Origin: Sphingomonas naasensis
GTDB lineage: Bacteria; Pseudomonadota; Alphaproteobacteria; Sphingomonadales; Sphingomonadaceae
Assembly (NCBI RefSeq): GCF_004792695.1
Contig: NZ_SRXU01000007.1
Location: forward strand, 62,001-126,000
Reading direction: 5' to 3'
DNA: 64,000 bases
The position numbers and the translations under genes are program-made. A model generated the notes under the pieces. It was not told the origin of the DNA and searched no databases. It saw only the letters and a program-made list of their open reading frames with translations. Each line of letters starts with the position of its first letter. Within the stretch, counting starts at the first letter, position 1. Positions 51,237 to 64,000 of this stretch are shown here, in pieces.

Positions 51237-53006
51237 ATGTCCAGACCCGTTTCGCAAGCCGCCGCTGCCCGCCTGGCGGATCACAGCGCCGATGCGCGCA
51301 TGGCGGTGCTCGCCGCCGCCGCCATCGTCGTCGGCACCGGCGGCGCGCTCGGGGCGTGGCTGCTGCTCAAGCTGATCGCGCTCGCCACCAACCTGTTCTG
51401 GTTCGGCCGGATTTCGGCGGCGTCGGCGGAGATCGTCGACGCCGATGTCGGGCTCGCGGTGGTCGCGATTCCGGTGATCGGCAGCCTGATCATCGGGCTG
51501 ATGGCGCGTTTCGGGTCGGAGAAGATCCGCGGCCACGGCATCCCCGAGGCGATCGAGGCGATCCTCTACGGCGAGAGCCGGCTGTCGCTCAGGGTGGCGG
51601 TGCTCAAGCCGATCTCCTCGGCGATCTCGATCGGCAGCGGTGGTCCGTTCGGCGCCGAGGGGCCGATCATCATGACCGGCGGCGCGATCGGCTCGCTGTT
51701 CGCGCAATGCTTCCGGCTGAGCGCGGCCGAGCGCAAGACCCTGCTCGTCGCCGGCGCGGCGGCGGGGATGACCGGCATCTTCGGCACGCCGGTCGCCGCC
51801 TTGCTGCTCGCGATCGAGGTGCTGCTGTTCGAGTGGAAGCCGCGCAGCTTCGTGCCGGTGGTGGTCGCGGCGCTGGTCGCGTTCGGCTGGCGGCCATGGC
51901 TGCTCGGCGCCGGTCCGCTGTTCCCGGTCGCTGCCGCGGCGATGCCGCCGCTCGGCACGGTCCTCGCTCTCGGGCTGGTGCTCGGCATGGTCGTCGGGCT
52001 CGAGGCCGCGCTGCTTTCGGCCTTGCTCTACCGGATCGAGGATTTCTTTCACCGCCTGCCGATCCACTGGATGTGGTGGCCGGCGATCGGCGCGGTGGCG
52101 GTGGGGCTGGGCGGGCTGGTCGACGCGCATGTGCTCGGCGCGGGCTATGCCAATATCGACAGCCTGTTGCAGGGATCGCTGACGCTCCGGGTGGTGCTGG
52201 CGCTGCTCGTGGTCAAGGCGGTGGTATGGCTGATCGCGCTCGGTTCGGGCACCTCGGGCGGCGTGCTCGCGCCGTTGCTCATCCTCGGCGGCGCGCTCGG
52301 CTATATGTTCGGGAGCTTCCTGCCGGGCAGTCCGGGCTTCTGGGCGATGATCGGCATGGCGGCGATCATGAGCGGGGCGATGCGCGCGCCGCTCACCGGC
52401 GCGCTGTTCGCCGCCGAGCTCACCGGCCGCTTCGACGCGCTGCCGGTCACCATCGCCGCGGCGACCGGCGCCTATGCGGTCAGCGTGCTGGTGATGCGCC
52501 GGTCGATCCTCACCGAGAAGATCGCCCGGCGGGGCCGGCACATCCTGCAGGAATATACCGTCGATCCGCTCGATTTCCTCCAGGCCGGCGACGTGATGAC
52601 GGCCGCGCCGGAGACGCTCGACGCGGCGATGCCCGCGGGCGACGCGATCGCCTTCTTCACCGAACGCGCGACGCATCGCAGCTATCCGGTGGTCGATGCC
52701 GAGGGGCGGCTGTGCGGCCTGATGTCGCGTAGCGACGCGCTGCGCTGGCAGACCGACGGAGTCGATTATCGGCTGCCGCTCGGCGAGCTGCTGTCGGACG
52801 CGTCGCAGCCCGCCGCGTTCGCCGACACGCCGATCGGCAGCGTCGCCGATCTGATGATCGAGACCGGCATCGGCCGGATCCCGATCGTCGAGAGCGGCGG
52901 CGGCCGCGTGGTCGGCATCCTTTCGCGCCACGACTTGCTCAAGGCGCGCAGCATGCGCCGGCGCGAGGAGCTGCTCCGTCTGCGCAAGCCGTCGACCACC
53001 GTCTAG
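51237..53006 (+). CDS. ClC-family chloride channel/antiporter with CBS domains
   Basis: 589 aa. ClC motifs GHGIPEAI, GSGGPFGAEGP (gating Glu), GTSGGVLAP and GMAAIMSGAMRAPLTGALFA, then two C-terminal CBS domains (DVMTAAPETLDAAM and later DLMIETGIGRIPIVES). It moves Cl-, possibly in exchange for H+ or in acid/stress response. ATG 51237 has AAGGAG; an in-frame ATG at 51210 lies inside the operator and was not used. Confidence 0.93.
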   Translation: MSRPVSQAAAARLADHSADARMAVLAAAAIVVGTGGALGAWLLLKLIALATNLFWFGRISAASAEIVDADVGLAVVAIPVIGSLIIGLMARFGSEKIRGHGIPEAIEAILYGESRLSLRVAVLKPISSAISIGSGGPFGAEGPIIMTGGAIGSLFAQCFRLSAAERKTLLVAGAAAGMTGIFGTPVAALLLAIEVLLFEWKPRSFVPVVVAALVAFGWRPWLLGAGPLFPVAAAAMPPLGTVLALGLVLGMVVGLEAALLSALLYRIEDFFHRLPIHWMWWPAIGAVAVGLGGLVDAHVLGAGYANIDSLLQGSLTLRVVLALLVVKAVVWLIALGSGTSGGVLAPLLILGGALGYMFGSFLPGSPGFWAMIGMAAIMSGAMRAPLTGALFAAELTGRFDALPVTIAAATGAYAVSVLVMRRSILTEKIARRGRHILQEYTVDPLDFLQAGDVMTAAPETLDAAMPAGDAIAFFTERATHRSYPVVDAEGRLCGLMSRSDALRWQTDGVDYRLPLGELLSDASQPAAFADTPIGSVADLMIETGIGRIPIVESGGGRVVGILSRHDLLKARSMRRREELLRLRKPSTTV

Positions 53007-53194
53007 CGTCCCCGCACCCTGTCCTTCGACTAGGGATATATGCCGCGCGTCTCTCAGGGAGACGCTGATGCCGCCTTGGGGTTGCGCCTGATGGGGCTGG
53101 TTCGCCGCCTCCGATAGACCTGCTCGGGCTGTGTCGCCGTGGCCTGCCTCCGACAAAGCGCTTTTCCGTTCGCCTCTCGTGGAAGGATAGGAAA

Positions 53195-53554
53195 ATGAAC
53201 CTGAGTCGTGTCGCAATTGCTTGTGCCGCCCCGATCCTGTTGAGCTTCTCGGTGTCGTCCGCCCCGGCCTTCGCCCAGGCCTCGACACCCACTGCGTTCG
53301 AGCGCGCGATGCTCGCCGAGCTCGACGACGCCACCCGCGCCGATGTCGAACGCCGCGCCACCGCCGGCAACACCGTCAAGGGCGTCATCGGGACGATCCT
53401 GATGAACAATTACTACAAGGCCGGCGCCCGGCGTCCGGGCCATCCGGTGACCGTCGTCGCGATCGACTTCTCGCTCGGCGCGGTCGTCTTCCAGCGCGCG
53501 CCGAACGTGTTCGAGCTGCGCCGCTTCGATCCGCGCACGCTTCGCATGCGCTGA
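53195..53554 (+). CDS. Small secreted protein, unknown function
   Basis: 119 aa. Signal peptide (SRVAIACAAPILLSFSVSSAPAFAQ), then AFERAMLAELDDATRADVERRATAGNTV and GTILMNNYYKAGARRPGHPVTVVAIDF. AAGGATAGG precedes the ATG. No family. The 190 bases before it carry a GCGTCTC/GAGACGC hairpin (53047-53065) of unknown role. Confidence 0.75.
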   Translation: MNLSRVAIACAAPILLSFSVSSAPAFAQASTPTAFERAMLAELDDATRADVERRATAGNTVKGVIGTILMNNYYKAGARRPGHPVTVVAIDFSLGAVVFQRAPNVFELRRFDPRTLRMR

Positions 53555-53588
53555 TCCGCGCGTCGGGCGCGCCTGCGGCCGGAGGGTC

Positions 53589-54863
53589 CTAGGGCGCGCC
53601 CGGCCCTTCGCGTTCGATCTCGCGCCAGCCGATGTCGCGGCGGCAGAAGCCGGTCGGGAAATCGATCGCGTCGACCGCGCGATAGGCCGCCGCCTGCGCG
53701 ACGCGCACCGAATGGCCGCGCGCGGTCACGTTGAGCACGCGCCCGCCGCTCGCCACCAGCGTGTCGCCGTCCCGCCGCGTGCCGGCGTGGAAGACCTTCG
53801 CGCCCTTGGCCTCCGCCGCGGCGATTCCGCCGATCGCGCCGCCGGTCTCGGGCGTGTCGGGATAGTTTTTCGCCGCCATCACCACGGTCAGCGCGGTGTC
53901 GGCGGAGAAGTCCGGGTCGGGCCGGCCCGCCAGCTCGCCCTTCGCCGTCGCGAGCATCAGCTCGAGCAGATCGTCCTCGAAGCGCAGCATCAGCACCTGG
54001 CATTCGGGATCGCCGAAGCGCGCATTGTACTCGATCAGCTTGGGGCCCTGCCGGGTCAGCATCAGCCCGGCATAGAGCACCCCCGAATAAGGCGATCCCA
54101 TCCGCGCCAGCGCCTCGATCGTCGGACGGACGATCTCGTCGATCGCGCGCCGCTCGAGCGCGGGGGTGAGCACCGGCGCCGGGCTGTACGCGCCCATCCC
54201 GCCGGTATTGGGGCCGGTATCGCCGTCGCCGACGCGCTTGTGATCCTGCGCCGATCCGAACGGCAGCAGGCTGGTGCCGTCGGTCAGCACGAACAGGCTG
54301 GCTTCCTCGCCTTCGAGGAATTCCTCGATCACTGCGCTGCCGCCTTGCACCGCGAAGATCGCGCGGATCGCCGCCTCGGCCTCCTCGCGGGTCATCGCCA
54401 CGGTCACGCCCTTGCCCGCGGCGAGCCCGTCGGCCTTGACCACCACCGGCAGTGCGAAATCCTGCAGCGCGGCGAGCGCGCCGTCGCGGCTCTCGACCCG
54501 GACATAGCCGGCGGTCGGGATGTTCGCGCGCGCGCAGAGATCCTTGGTGAAGCCCTTCGAGCCCTCAAGCTGCGCGGCGGCCTTGTTGGGGCCGAACACG
54601 CCGATCCCCATCGTCCGCAGATTGTCGCCCAGCCCCGCGACCAGAGGCGCCTCGGGCCCGATCACGACGAACTGGATCGAGTGGCGCAGGCAGAAGTCGA
54701 TCACCGCGCGATGGTCCGAGAGCGCGATATCGGCGAGCTCGGCATGCTCGGCTATTCCCGGATTGCCCGGCGCGGCGTAGAGCCGCGTCAGCAGCGGCGA
54801 TTGCGCCAGTTTCCACGCGAGCGCATGTTCGCGGCCTCCCGACCCGAGTAGCAGGACGTTCAT
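53589..54863 (-). CDS. purD: Phosphoribosylamine-glycine ligase
   Basis: 424 aa ATP-grasp enzyme of purine synthesis. It shows the start [45 protein letters not shown], the family signature [21 protein letters not shown] and ARFGDPECQ. The ATG at 54863 shares CATG with the xseA ATG at 54862, so the promoters must lie in the opposite genes. Confidence 0.97.
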   Translation of the reverse strand: MNVLLLGSGGREHALAWKLAQSPLLTRLYAAPGNPGIAEHAELADIALSDHRAVIDFCLRHSIQFVVIGPEAPLVAGLGDNLRTMGIGVFGPNKAAAQLEGSKGFTKDLCARANIPTAGYVRVESRDGALAALQDFALPVVVKADGLAAGKGVTVAMTREEAEAAIRAIFAVQGGSAVIEEFLEGEEASLFVLTDGTSLLPFGSAQDHKRVGDGDTGPNTGGMGAYSPAPVLTPALERRAIDEIVRPTIEALARMGSPYSGVLYAGLMLTRQGPKLIEYNARFGDPECQVLMLRFEDDLLELMLATAKGELAGRPDPDFSADTALTVVMAAKNYPDTPETGGAIGGIAAAEAKGAKVFHAGTRRDGDTLVASGGRVLNVTARGHSVRVAQAAAYRAVDAIDFPTGFCRRDIGWREIEREGPGAP

Positions 54864-56241
54864 GGCCGACCCCTTTTTCGATACGTCATCCGGCCGGCTC
54901 GTAGCCGAGCAAATGCCGGGGGACAACGCACCGGCGATGAGCGTCAGCGAACTCTCGCAATCGCTCAAGCGCATGGTCGAGGGCGAGTTCGGCCATGTCC
55001 GGCTGCGCGGCGAGATCTCGGGCTGGAAGCGCGCCGCCTCGGGCCATGCCTATCTCGGGCTCAAGGATGCCGATGCGGTGATCGACGGGGTGATCTGGCG
55101 CGGTGCCGCCAGCGCGATCCCGTTCCAGCCGCAGGACGGCATCGAGGTGATCGTCACCGGCAAGCTCACCACCTATCCCGGCCGCTCGAAATACCAGATC
55201 GTCATCGATCGGATGGAGCTCGCCGGCGAAGGCGCGCTGATGGCGCTGTTCGAGAAGTTGAAGGCCCGGCTGGCCGGCGAGGGGCTGTTCGATCCGTCGC
55301 GCAAGAAGCCGCTCCCCTATATGCCGCGCACGATCGGGGTGGTGACCTCGCCCACCGGCGCGGTGATCCGCGACATCCTCCACCGGCTCGGCGATCGCTT
55401 CCCCAGCCATGTCCTCGTCTGGCCGGTCAAGGTGCAGGGGGAGGGTGCCGCCGCCGAGGTCGCCGCGGCGGTGCAGGGCTTCAACGCGCTCCCCGCCGAC
55501 GGGCCGATCCGCCGCCCCGATCTGCTGATCGTCGCGCGCGGCGGCGGCTCGATCGAGGATCTCTGGGCGTTCAACGAGGAAGTCGCCGTCCGCGCGGTCG
55601 CGGCGAGCGCGATCCCGGTGATCTCGGCGGTCGGCCACGAGACCGATACCAGCCTGTGCGATTTCGCCGCCGATCTGCGCGCGCCGACGCCCACCGCGGC
55701 GGCCGAGATCGCGGTGCCGGTGCTCGCCGATGTCCGCCACACCGTCGCCACGCTCGCGCACCGCACCGAACGCTGCGTCCGCCGCTATCACGAACGCGCC
55801 GGCGAGCGGCTGGCGGCGCTGGTCCGGGTGCTGCCGCGCCGCGATGCGCTGCTCGGCCCGCAGCGGCAGAAGATGGACGATCTCGCCGGCCGGCTCGATC
55901 GCGCGCTCGAGCGCCGCGTCACGCTGGCGCGCGCGCAGCTCGATCGCGACGGCGCGGCGCTGCGCCCGGCGATGCTCGATCAGCGCCTCGCCGCGGCGCG
56001 GCAGCAGCTCGATGCGCTCGGCCGGCATCTCGATCTCGTCCACCCCAATCGCCCGCTCGAGAAAGGCTATGCCTGGGTCGAGGCCCGCGGCACGCGCAAG
56101 GTCGTCGCCACCGCTGCCGATGCCCGCGCCGCGCAGGCCGTGACGCTCCACTTCATCGACGGTTCGGTCGACGCGCGGGTTGAGCGGCCCGGCGGCAAAT
56201 CCTACACTGGTGCCGCACCCGAGCAGCCGAGCCTGTTGTGA
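54862..56241 (+). CDS. xseA: Exodeoxyribonuclease VII large subunit
   Basis: 459 aa. OB-fold N-terminus ([28 protein letters not shown]), [70 protein letters not shown]. Degrades single-stranded DNA. An alternative ATG at 54913 would give a shorter N-terminus without the overlap with purD. xseB is not in the window. Confidence 0.95.
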   Translation: MADPFFDTSSGRLVAEQMPGDNAPAMSVSELSQSLKRMVEGEFGHVRLRGEISGWKRAASGHAYLGLKDADAVIDGVIWRGAASAIPFQPQDGIEVIVTGKLTTYPGRSKYQIVIDRMELAGEGALMALFEKLKARLAGEGLFDPSRKKPLPYMPRTIGVVTSPTGAVIRDILHRLGDRFPSHVLVWPVKVQGEGAAAEVAAAVQGFNALPADGPIRRPDLLIVARGGGSIEDLWAFNEEVAVRAVAASAIPVISAVGHETDTSLCDFAADLRAPTPTAAAEIAVPVLADVRHTVATLAHRTERCVRRYHERAGERLAALVRVLPRRDALLGPQRQKMDDLAGRLDRALERRVTLARAQLDRDGAALRPAMLDQRLAAARQQLDALGRHLDLVHPNRPLEKGYAWVEARGTRKVVATAADARAAQAVTLHFIDGSVDARVERPGGKSYTGAAPEQPSLL

Positions 56242-56266
56242 ACGCCGTAATTTGCGAGACGATTTG

Positions 56267-56467
56267 ATGTTGATGTCCAGCCCCGCCCGCGCCGCCAGGC
56301 TTCACTATATGGCCAATGGCTTCCGCGTCCTCGCGCCGGGCGATCATGTCGTCTGCGCGGTCAGCGGCGATCGCATCGCGCTCGACATGCTGCGCTACTG
56401 GAGCGTCGCGCGGCAGGAGCCCTATGCCAGCGCGGCGAGCGCCGCCGAGGCGCTGCTGCGCAAATGA
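56267..56467 (+). CDS. DUF2093 protein
   Basis: 66 aa. It has the DUF2093 core: LHYMANGFRVLAPGDHVVCAV, DRIALDMLRYWSVARQEPYAS. A short alphaproteobacterial family often encoded after xseA. Function unknown. Its stop shares ATGA with the peptidase start. Confidence 0.88.
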   Translation: MLMSSPARAARLHYMANGFRVLAPGDHVVCAVSGDRIALDMLRYWSVARQEPYASAASAAEALLRK

Positions 56468-57333
56468 TGCGCGCGCGGCGCGTCGCGGCGCTGGTGCTGG
56501 CGCTGGCTTTTTGCGGGCCGGCGCAGTCGCGCGATCCGCGGCCCGACGACGTCCAGGCCGCGGCCAATCCCCTCGCGCTCGTCGGGCAGACGGTGCAGGG
56601 TGGGCTCGTCATCGGCACCGCCCCGCGCGGCGCCACCCTGCTGACCCTTGACGGCGTCGCGGTTCCGCTCGCGCCCGATCGGCGCTTCCTGATCGCCTTC
56701 GATCGCGACGCCGCGCCGTCGGCGCTGCTCGTCGCGCGGATGGCGAACGGCGCCGAGACCCGCCAGCGCATCGCCGTCGCGCCGCGGGCGTGGAACATCT
56801 CGCGGCTCGATCGGCTCGCCAAATATCCGGTGCCGCTGCCGGAGTTCGAGCGGGTGCGCCCCGGCGAGCTCGCCCAGATCAATGCCGCGCGGGCGCTGCG
56901 CAGCGAGTCCGGGGGGTGGCGCCAGCGCTTCCTGTGGCCGGTGACCGGCCGCATCTCGACCCTGTTCGGATCCCAGCGAATCTATGCCGGCGAGCCGGGT
57001 GCCTATCATTCGGGGATCGACATCGTCCGGTCGACCGGAACGGTGGTGCTCGCCCCCGCCGACGGCGTCGTGACCCTCGCCACGCCGAGGCCGTTCACGC
57101 TCGAGGGCAATCTGCTGCTCGTCGATCACGGCATGGGGCTCAACAGCGCCTTCGCCCACCTCTCGCGAATCGACGTCAAGCCGGGCGAGCGCGTCTATCG
57201 CGGCCAGCCGATCGGACTTGTCGGGCGGAGCGGCCGGGTAACCGGGGCGCACCTTCATTGGGGGCTGCGCTGGCGCGATGCCCGGCTCGATCCGCTGCTC
57301 CTCGCCGGTCCCATGCCTGTTGCAGTCGAATAA
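56464..57333 (+). CDS. M23-family metallopeptidase, periplasmic
   Basis: 289 aa. Signal peptide, then a propeptide-like region and a LytM/M23 domain: RISTLFGSQRIYAGEPGAYHSGIDI (zinc His/Asp), LVDHGMGLNSAFAHLSRIDV, and GAHLHWGLRW with the HxH motif. Zinc endopeptidase of peptidoglycan. Coupled to DUF2093 by ATGA. Confidence 0.92.
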   Translation: MMRARRVAALVLALAFCGPAQSRDPRPDDVQAAANPLALVGQTVQGGLVIGTAPRGATLLTLDGVAVPLAPDRRFLIAFDRDAAPSALLVARMANGAETRQRIAVAPRAWNISRLDRLAKYPVPLPEFERVRPGELAQINAARALRSESGGWRQRFLWPVTGRISTLFGSQRIYAGEPGAYHSGIDIVRSTGTVVLAPADGVVTLATPRPFTLEGNLLLVDHGMGLNSAFAHLSRIDVKPGERVYRGQPIGLVGRSGRVTGAHLHWGLRWRDARLDPLLLAGPMPVAVE

Positions 57334-57589
57334 AACGCCTTCCGCGTTGCAACATTATTTTTCAAGCCGCGCGGCGCCGACGCAACATTCAAACACGGTA
57401 TGTGGCATTTTGGATACAGTCCCGTCAAAAGGCGGGCCGCAATCCTGAATGTACGCTTTACAGACCCCGGACCCCTCTTCATCCATCGTGCCAAGCTTTG
57501 CCCAAGGTATGCCGGGAGCATGCCGGGTGAAGCGGGGAGACACTCCGGCCTCTGCCTGACGGCGCGGCCGGATCAAGCGAGGGAAATTC
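57334..57589 (+). promoter_or_regulatory. 256-base promoter/leader region of the TonB receptor
   Basis: No gene. AT-rich at its start. The octamer GCAACATT occurs twice (near 57350 and 57382), and a TGCCGGG/CCGGGTG-type repeat lies near 57510. AGGGAAATTC precedes the ATG. A strong promoter is expected given the receptor's codon use. Confidence 0.4.
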
Positions 57590-60500
57590 ATGAAGAAGAC
57601 CCAGATCACACGCGGTCTGCGCGGCAGCACGGCTTTGTCCGCGCTCGTTCTCGCGGGCACGCTGATGGCTGCGCCTGCGTTCGCGCAGGAAACGCCGGCG
57701 CCTGCGCCGTCGACCGCACAGACGGCCGAGCCGGTTTCGGAAGAGGGCGACGTCGTCGTCACCGGTACGCTGTTCCGCACCACCACCGCCGCCGCGCCGT
57801 CGCCGGTCACCACCGTCAACGTCGAATCGCTCGAGCAGCGCGGTATCTCGACCATCCAGGACGCGATCCAGCAGCTCGCCTCGAACAACGGCCCGGCGCT
57901 GACCAACAGCTTCACCGCCAACGGCGCGTTCGCCGCGGGTGCGTCGGCCGTGTCGCTGCGCGGTCTGTCGACCAACTCGACGCTGGTGCTGTTCGACGGC
58001 CTGCGCGCCGCCTACTATCCGCTCGCCGACGACGGTTCGCGTAACTTCGTCGACCTCAACACCATCCCCGACGACATCATCGATCGTATCGAAGTGCTGC
58101 GCGACGGCGCCTCGTCGACCTACGGCGCAGACGCGATCGCGGGCGTGGTGAACATCATCACCAAGAAGGAAGTGAAGGGCGTCAATGCCCGCATGGAAGC
58201 CGGCATCTCCGAGCGCGGCGATGCGGCCCAGAAGCGCCTGAGCCTGACCGTCGGTCACGGCGATCTCGATGAGGACGGCTTCAACGCCTATCTCAGCGGC
58301 TTCTACTACAAGAGCGACATCCTCTATAACCGCGACCGTCCGTATCCGTACAATTCGGACGATCTGCGCAACGTCTGCTTCGAAGGCGAGTGCGGCCCGA
58401 ACAACACGGTCGGCGGCGTGAGCCCCGACGGTCTCTACCGTGGCGGTACGCCGGTCTCGTCGGCGCTCTATGTCCGTCCGGCCAACGGCACCACTGCGGT
58501 CACCGGCTCGACCTATCAGCCGCTCGGCAACCTTGCCGACACTTGCGTCGGCGGCACGCTGTACAATCTGACCGCAGCCGATCGCCTGCTCAACCCGACC
58601 GCGCCGAACACGATCTGCAACGTCGACTACACCAACCGCTACGGCGTCATTCAGCCGAACATCGAGCGTTTCGGCGTCTCGGGCCGCTTCACTGCGAACC
58701 TGAACGACACCACCGAAGGCTATTTCGAAGCCAACTTCATCCAGAGCCGCGTCAACTACACGGGCGCTCCGGGTGTCATCCGCAGCACGGCGAACGCGGG
58801 CATCCTGTTCCCGCAGTTCTCGACCGCGACTGCGGCGGGTGCAGTCGCACCGGGCTCGGGCGTGCTCGCGCTCCCGGTCTATGTCTGCCCGACTGGCGTC
58901 GGCTCAGCCAACGGCCTCAACACCGGCTGTAACGCCGGCAACGGCACGCTGAACCCGAACAACCCGTTCGCGTCGGCAGGCCAGGTCGCGCTGCTCGTCG
59001 GCCGCTTCCTCGATCGTCCGAACTTCAACGAGACGCGCACCCGCGCCTATCGTGCGGCGATGGGCATCGATGGCAGCCTGACCGACAAGATCAGCTACAG
59101 CATCGGCGCGACGGCGATGCACGTCGATCTGCAGCGCACCCAGCGCGGCTATGTCTATATCGACAACCTGCTGACCTCGATCGCTCGCGGCTCGTTCAAC
59201 TTCGTCAACCCGAACGCGAACTCGCAGCAGGCGTGGGACTTCCTGATGCCGGAAAACCGGAATCAGGCGAGCTCGGACCAGTATCAATTCCAGGCGAGCC
59301 TCGCGGCTGAGCTGTTCGAACTGCCCGGCGGTCCGCTCAAGCTCGGCGGTGGTGCCTCGATCCGTTACGAGTCGGTCGATGCGCCCAGCGGCAATCCGGA
59401 CTATTTCGGCCCGACGCAGCGCTACTTCACGCTCAATGCGTTCGGCACCAGCGGCAACCGTACGATCAAGTCGGTCTTCGCCGAGCTCGATGCGCCGATC
59501 ACCAACTTCCTGAGCGTCAATGGTTCGGGTCGTTACGACAGCTATTCGAGCGGCCAGGACGCCTTCTCGCCGAAGGTCGGCGTGAAGATCACCCCGATGA
59601 AGTCGCTGGTGCTTCGCGGCACCTACTCGCGCGGCTTCCGCATTCCGAGCTTCGGCGAGTCGAATGCACTGCCGACGACGGGCTTCGTGTCCAACACCTC
59701 GGGTATCTTCAACGATACCTTCCTCGCGCAATATGGCTGCACCACTGCCACCTTCAGCAGCTGCCCGACCTATATCCGCAGCGGTTCCTACGGCCAGACC
59801 ACGCTGGCCAGCCCGGACCTCAAGCCGGAGAAGTCGCGTAGCTTCACTGCCGGTGCGGTGTTCGAGCCGGTTCGCGGCATCTCGTTCACGGTCGACTATT
59901 ACAACATCAAGAAGACCGGAGCGATCACGCAGCCCAGCAACGCGCCTGCGCTGGCCGCTTACTATTCGGGTCAGCCGATCCCGGCCGGCTACACCGTGAT
60001 CGCGGACGCGCCGGATCCGAACTGCGCCACCGTCAACGCGGCGTGCCCGGCTGGTCCGGCCGCTCGTCCGCGTGTCGCGTTCGTGCAGTCGCAGCTGATC
60101 AACGCCAACACGATCCAGGCCGAAGGCCTCGATTTCAGCGCCAGCGTTGATATCCCGGTCACCGACGGCTTCCGGATCCAGAGCTCGGTCGAAGCCAGCT
60201 ACATCATCAATCTGTCGACGGAATTCCCCGACGGTTCGGTGGAGAGCTACGAAGGCACGATCGGCAACTACAACCTGACTGCCGGTTCGGGCACGCCCGA
60301 ATGGCACGGCAGCTGGCAGACCACGCTGGACTTCGGTGATTTCGACGTGACGGGTACCGCCAACTATTTCGGTGGTTACAACCTGTCGGCCGAAGACCAG
60401 AACGGCGCGGGCACCTCGGGTGACTGCGGTCTGGGTGACGTCTATGGTCCTTGCGACGTGTCGGAGTACATCACCTTCGATCTCAACGCCCGCATCAAGA

Positions 60501-60661
60501 TCAACGATCAGTTCACCTTCTACGGCACGATCAACAACGTGTTCGACAAGCTGCCGCCGCTGGATATCGCCACCTATGGTGCGCATCTGTACAACCCTGT
60601 GCAGGGCGGTAACGGCATCCTCGGTCGCTACTTCCGTGCGGGTGTCCGCATCGGCTTCTAA
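57590..60661 (+). CDS. TonB-dependent outer-membrane receptor
   Basis: 1023 aa. Signal peptide ([16 protein letters not shown]), a TonB box-like [11 protein letters not shown], plug domain ([45 protein letters not shown]), then a 22-strand barrel ending in FRAGVRIGF. It imports an iron complex, vitamin or oligosaccharide; the ligand is not known. Codon use differs from the neighbours, with many CGT and GGT codons, as in highly expressed genes. Confidence 0.93.
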   Translation: MKKTQITRGLRGSTALSALVLAGTLMAAPAFAQETPAPAPSTAQTAEPVSEEGDVVVTGTLFRTTTAAAPSPVTTVNVESLEQRGISTIQDAIQQLASNNGPALTNSFTANGAFAAGASAVSLRGLSTNSTLVLFDGLRAAYYPLADDGSRNFVDLNTIPDDIIDRIEVLRDGASSTYGADAIAGVVNIITKKEVKGVNARMEAGISERGDAAQKRLSLTVGHGDLDEDGFNAYLSGFYYKSDILYNRDRPYPYNSDDLRNVCFEGECGPNNTVGGVSPDGLYRGGTPVSSALYVRPANGTTAVTGSTYQPLGNLADTCVGGTLYNLTAADRLLNPTAPNTICNVDYTNRYGVIQPNIERFGVSGRFTANLNDTTEGYFEANFIQSRVNYTGAPGVIRSTANAGILFPQFSTATAAGAVAPGSGVLALPVYVCPTGVGSANGLNTGCNAGNGTLNPNNPFASAGQVALLVGRFLDRPNFNETRTRAYRAAMGIDGSLTDKISYSIGATAMHVDLQRTQRGYVYIDNLLTSIARGSFNFVNPNANSQQAWDFLMPENRNQASSDQYQFQASLAAELFELPGGPLKLGGGASIRYESVDAPSGNPDYFGPTQRYFTLNAFGTSGNRTIKSVFAELDAPITNFLSVNGSGRYDSYSSGQDAFSPKVGVKITPMKSLVLRGTYSRGFRIPSFGESNALPTTGFVSNTSGIFNDTFLAQYGCTTATFSSCPTYIRSGSYGQTTLASPDLKPEKSRSFTAGAVFEPVRGISFTVDYYNIKKTGAITQPSNAPALAAYYSGQPIPAGYTVIADAPDPNCATVNAACPAGPAARPRVAFVQSQLINANTIQAEGLDFSASVDIPVTDGFRIQSSVEASYIINLSTEFPDGSVESYEGTIGNYNLTAGSGTPEWHGSWQTTLDFGDFDVTGTANYFGGYNLSAEDQNGAGTSGDCGLGDVYGPCDVSEYITFDLNARIKINDQFTFYGTINNVFDKLPPLDIATYGAHLYNPVQGGNGILGRYFRAGVRIGF

Positions 60662-60675
60662 GCCGGTACGACAGC

Positions 60676-60716
60676 CAAAAAATTGGGGCGGCTCCTCCGG
60701 GAGCCGCCCCTTTTTT
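60676..60716. terminator. Strong bidirectional terminator between the TonB receptor and clpB
   Basis: GGGGCGGCTC pairs with GAGCCGCCCC (60685-60710). T6 follows on the plus strand and AATTTTTT on the minus strand (A6 at 60677-60682), so it stops both convergent transcripts. Confidence 0.9.
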
Positions 60717-60736
60717 GTGTCCGCAGCGGCGGGGGC

Positions 60737-63316
<2,580 letters not shown>

Positions 63317-63343
63317 ATTGGCCCCTTTATGGTTACGGCGCCG

Positions 63344-63371
63344 ATGTAGTGTTGCCATTGTGCAACACAAG
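63344..63371 (-). promoter_or_regulatory. Sigma-32-like promoter with embedded inverted repeat upstream of clpB
   Basis: On the minus strand CTTG, about 18 bases, then CTACAT resemble the alphaproteobacterial sigma-32 elements. Within it lies GTGTTGC-6-GCAACAC (63349-63368). Distances to the ATG (about 28 bases from the -10) fit a short leader. Confidence 0.5.
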
Positions 63372-63397
63372 GGGCGGCGGCGCGGCGGGCCCGCGCG

Positions 63398-64000
63398 TCA
63401 GCGCCCCGCCTGCACCGGCCGTTTCGCGCGCGGTGCGCCTTTGGCGAAGCGGTCGCCATAGCGATTGCCCTCGTACCAGCGCGGCGCCTCGGGCGCGTCG
63501 GCCACCTCGCGCGCGATCAGATAGTTGAGCCGCGCGAACTTGGCGCCCGCCTCCCAGTCGAACGGCAGGTCGGTCTGGTCCGAGGGCTGGTGGTAGTTCT
63601 TCGCGAGGAAGCTCTTGAACGCCTTCTCGCCGCCATTCTTGAACCCGGTCATCAGGAAGATCGACGGCACCCCGACCTTGACGAAGCTATAGTGATCCGA
63701 GCGCTCGAAGAAATCCTCCTCGGGCATCGGATCGGGCGACACCGAGACGCCCATGCTCGCGCCGGCGCGCGCGGTGACCTCGCCCATCGTCGAATGCTCG
63801 CCGCCGAACGCGATCACGTCCTCGAAGTCGTAGAGCAGGATCGGCATGTCGAGATTGACGTCGGCGACGATCTTGCCGCTGCCCACCACCGGGTGGCGCG
63901 CGAGCCAGCTCGAGCCGAGCAGCCCGCTCTCCTCGCCCGCCAGCGCGACGAACAGGATCGAGCGCTTCGGCCGCTGCTTGCCCGTCGCGAAGGCGCGCGC
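63398..64000 (-). CDS. M28-family zinc aminopeptidase, C-terminal part (partial)
   Basis: The last 200 residues; the gene runs off the window. Zinc and catalytic residues seen: FVALAGEESGLLGS (catalytic Glu and metal Glu), VADVNLDMPILL (metal Asp), and the final metal His in NYHQPSDQTDL. Probably secreted, like other M28 peptidases of this group; the signal is outside the window. Confidence 0.88.
   Translation of the reverse strand, partial: ARAFATGKQRPKRSILFVALAGEESGLLGSSWLARHPVVGSGKIVADVNLDMPILLYDFEDVIAFGGEHSTMGEVTARAGASMGVSVSPDPMPEEDFFERSDHYSFVKVGVPSIFLMTGFKNGGEKAFKSFLAKNYHQPSDQTDLPFDWEAGAKFARLNYLIAREVADAPEAPRWYEGNRYGDRFAKGAPRAKRPVQAGR

Noticed and set aside
51183..53288. 701-aa open frame on the minus strand
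   Set aside because: Antisense to the ClC gene; His/Arg/Asp-rich nonsense without motifs.
57334..57589. Riboswitch upstream of the TonB receptor
   Set aside because: Looked for a cobalamin box or similar and found none; only a repeated octamer.
58904..60586. 560-aa open frame on the minus strand
   Set aside because: Antisense to the TonB receptor; no motifs.

Overview
The window is 64 kb of GC-rich bacterial chromosome. Gene content and protein features point to an alphaproteobacterium of the Sphingomonadales, most likely Sphingomonas or a close relative. Supporting clues are the alpha-type SspB, ATP12-family chaperone, DUF2093 and DUF3391/HD-GYP proteins, a large TonB-dependent receptor, a CYP153-type P450, PHB-type acetoacetyl-CoA reductase, and intergenic palindromes of several families. 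Most genes are ordinary housekeeping genes, tightly packed, with many ATGA start/stop overlaps. No tRNA, rRNA, CRISPR array, prophage or intact insertion sequence was seen.

Layout. 0-10 kb: end of a molybdenum hydroxylase, ferrochelatase, acetoacetyl-CoA reductase, L28, TadA, a CNNM/CorC-type membrane protein, a VWA protein and an amino-acid permease. 10-14.4 kb: a minus-strand histidine operon (hisB, a YCII-like gene, hisH, hisA, hisF, hisE, a HIT protein) interrupted by two palindromic repeats. 14.5-17.7 kb: sspB, fumC, gmk. 17.7-19.8 kb: an AT-richer, transfer-like cassette with a probable nuclease toxin, a YezG-type immunity protein and a third gene split by a frameshift. 19.9-25 kb: a tightly overlapping minus-strand run (crcB, RluA-type synthase, PaiB-like, HAD phosphatase, ATP12). 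25-32 kb: small envelope proteins, manA, bamD, recN, a two-component system. 32-37 kb: a GH10 xylanase divergent from an oxidoreductase/GntP/lactonase operon, with a LacI-type operator candidate between them. 37-50 kb: Nudix, extensin-like, CHAP, msrB, mntP with a probable manganese riboswitch, CYP153, an ABC exporter, queG, an EI24 protein, adenosine kinase and an HD-GYP phosphodiesterase. 50-53 kb: a MarR regulator, a ClC channel and two near-identical operator palindromes, plus a 283-bp element with nested inverted repeats. 53-64 kb: purD and xseA head to head, DUF2093, an M23 peptidase, a TonB receptor, clpB and a partial M28 peptidase.

How the parts work together. The histidine genes form one pathway unit. 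The 33.7-37.1 kb operon reads as a cell-envelope sugar-oxidation route (oxidation to a lactone, hydrolysis, uptake of the acid) next to a xylanase; the actual sugar is not determined. The toxin-immunity cassette and the palindromic repeat families are the main accessory features. At least three repeat copies have been built into gene ends or start signals: the hisF ribosome-binding site, the xylanase C-terminus and the QueG C-terminus.
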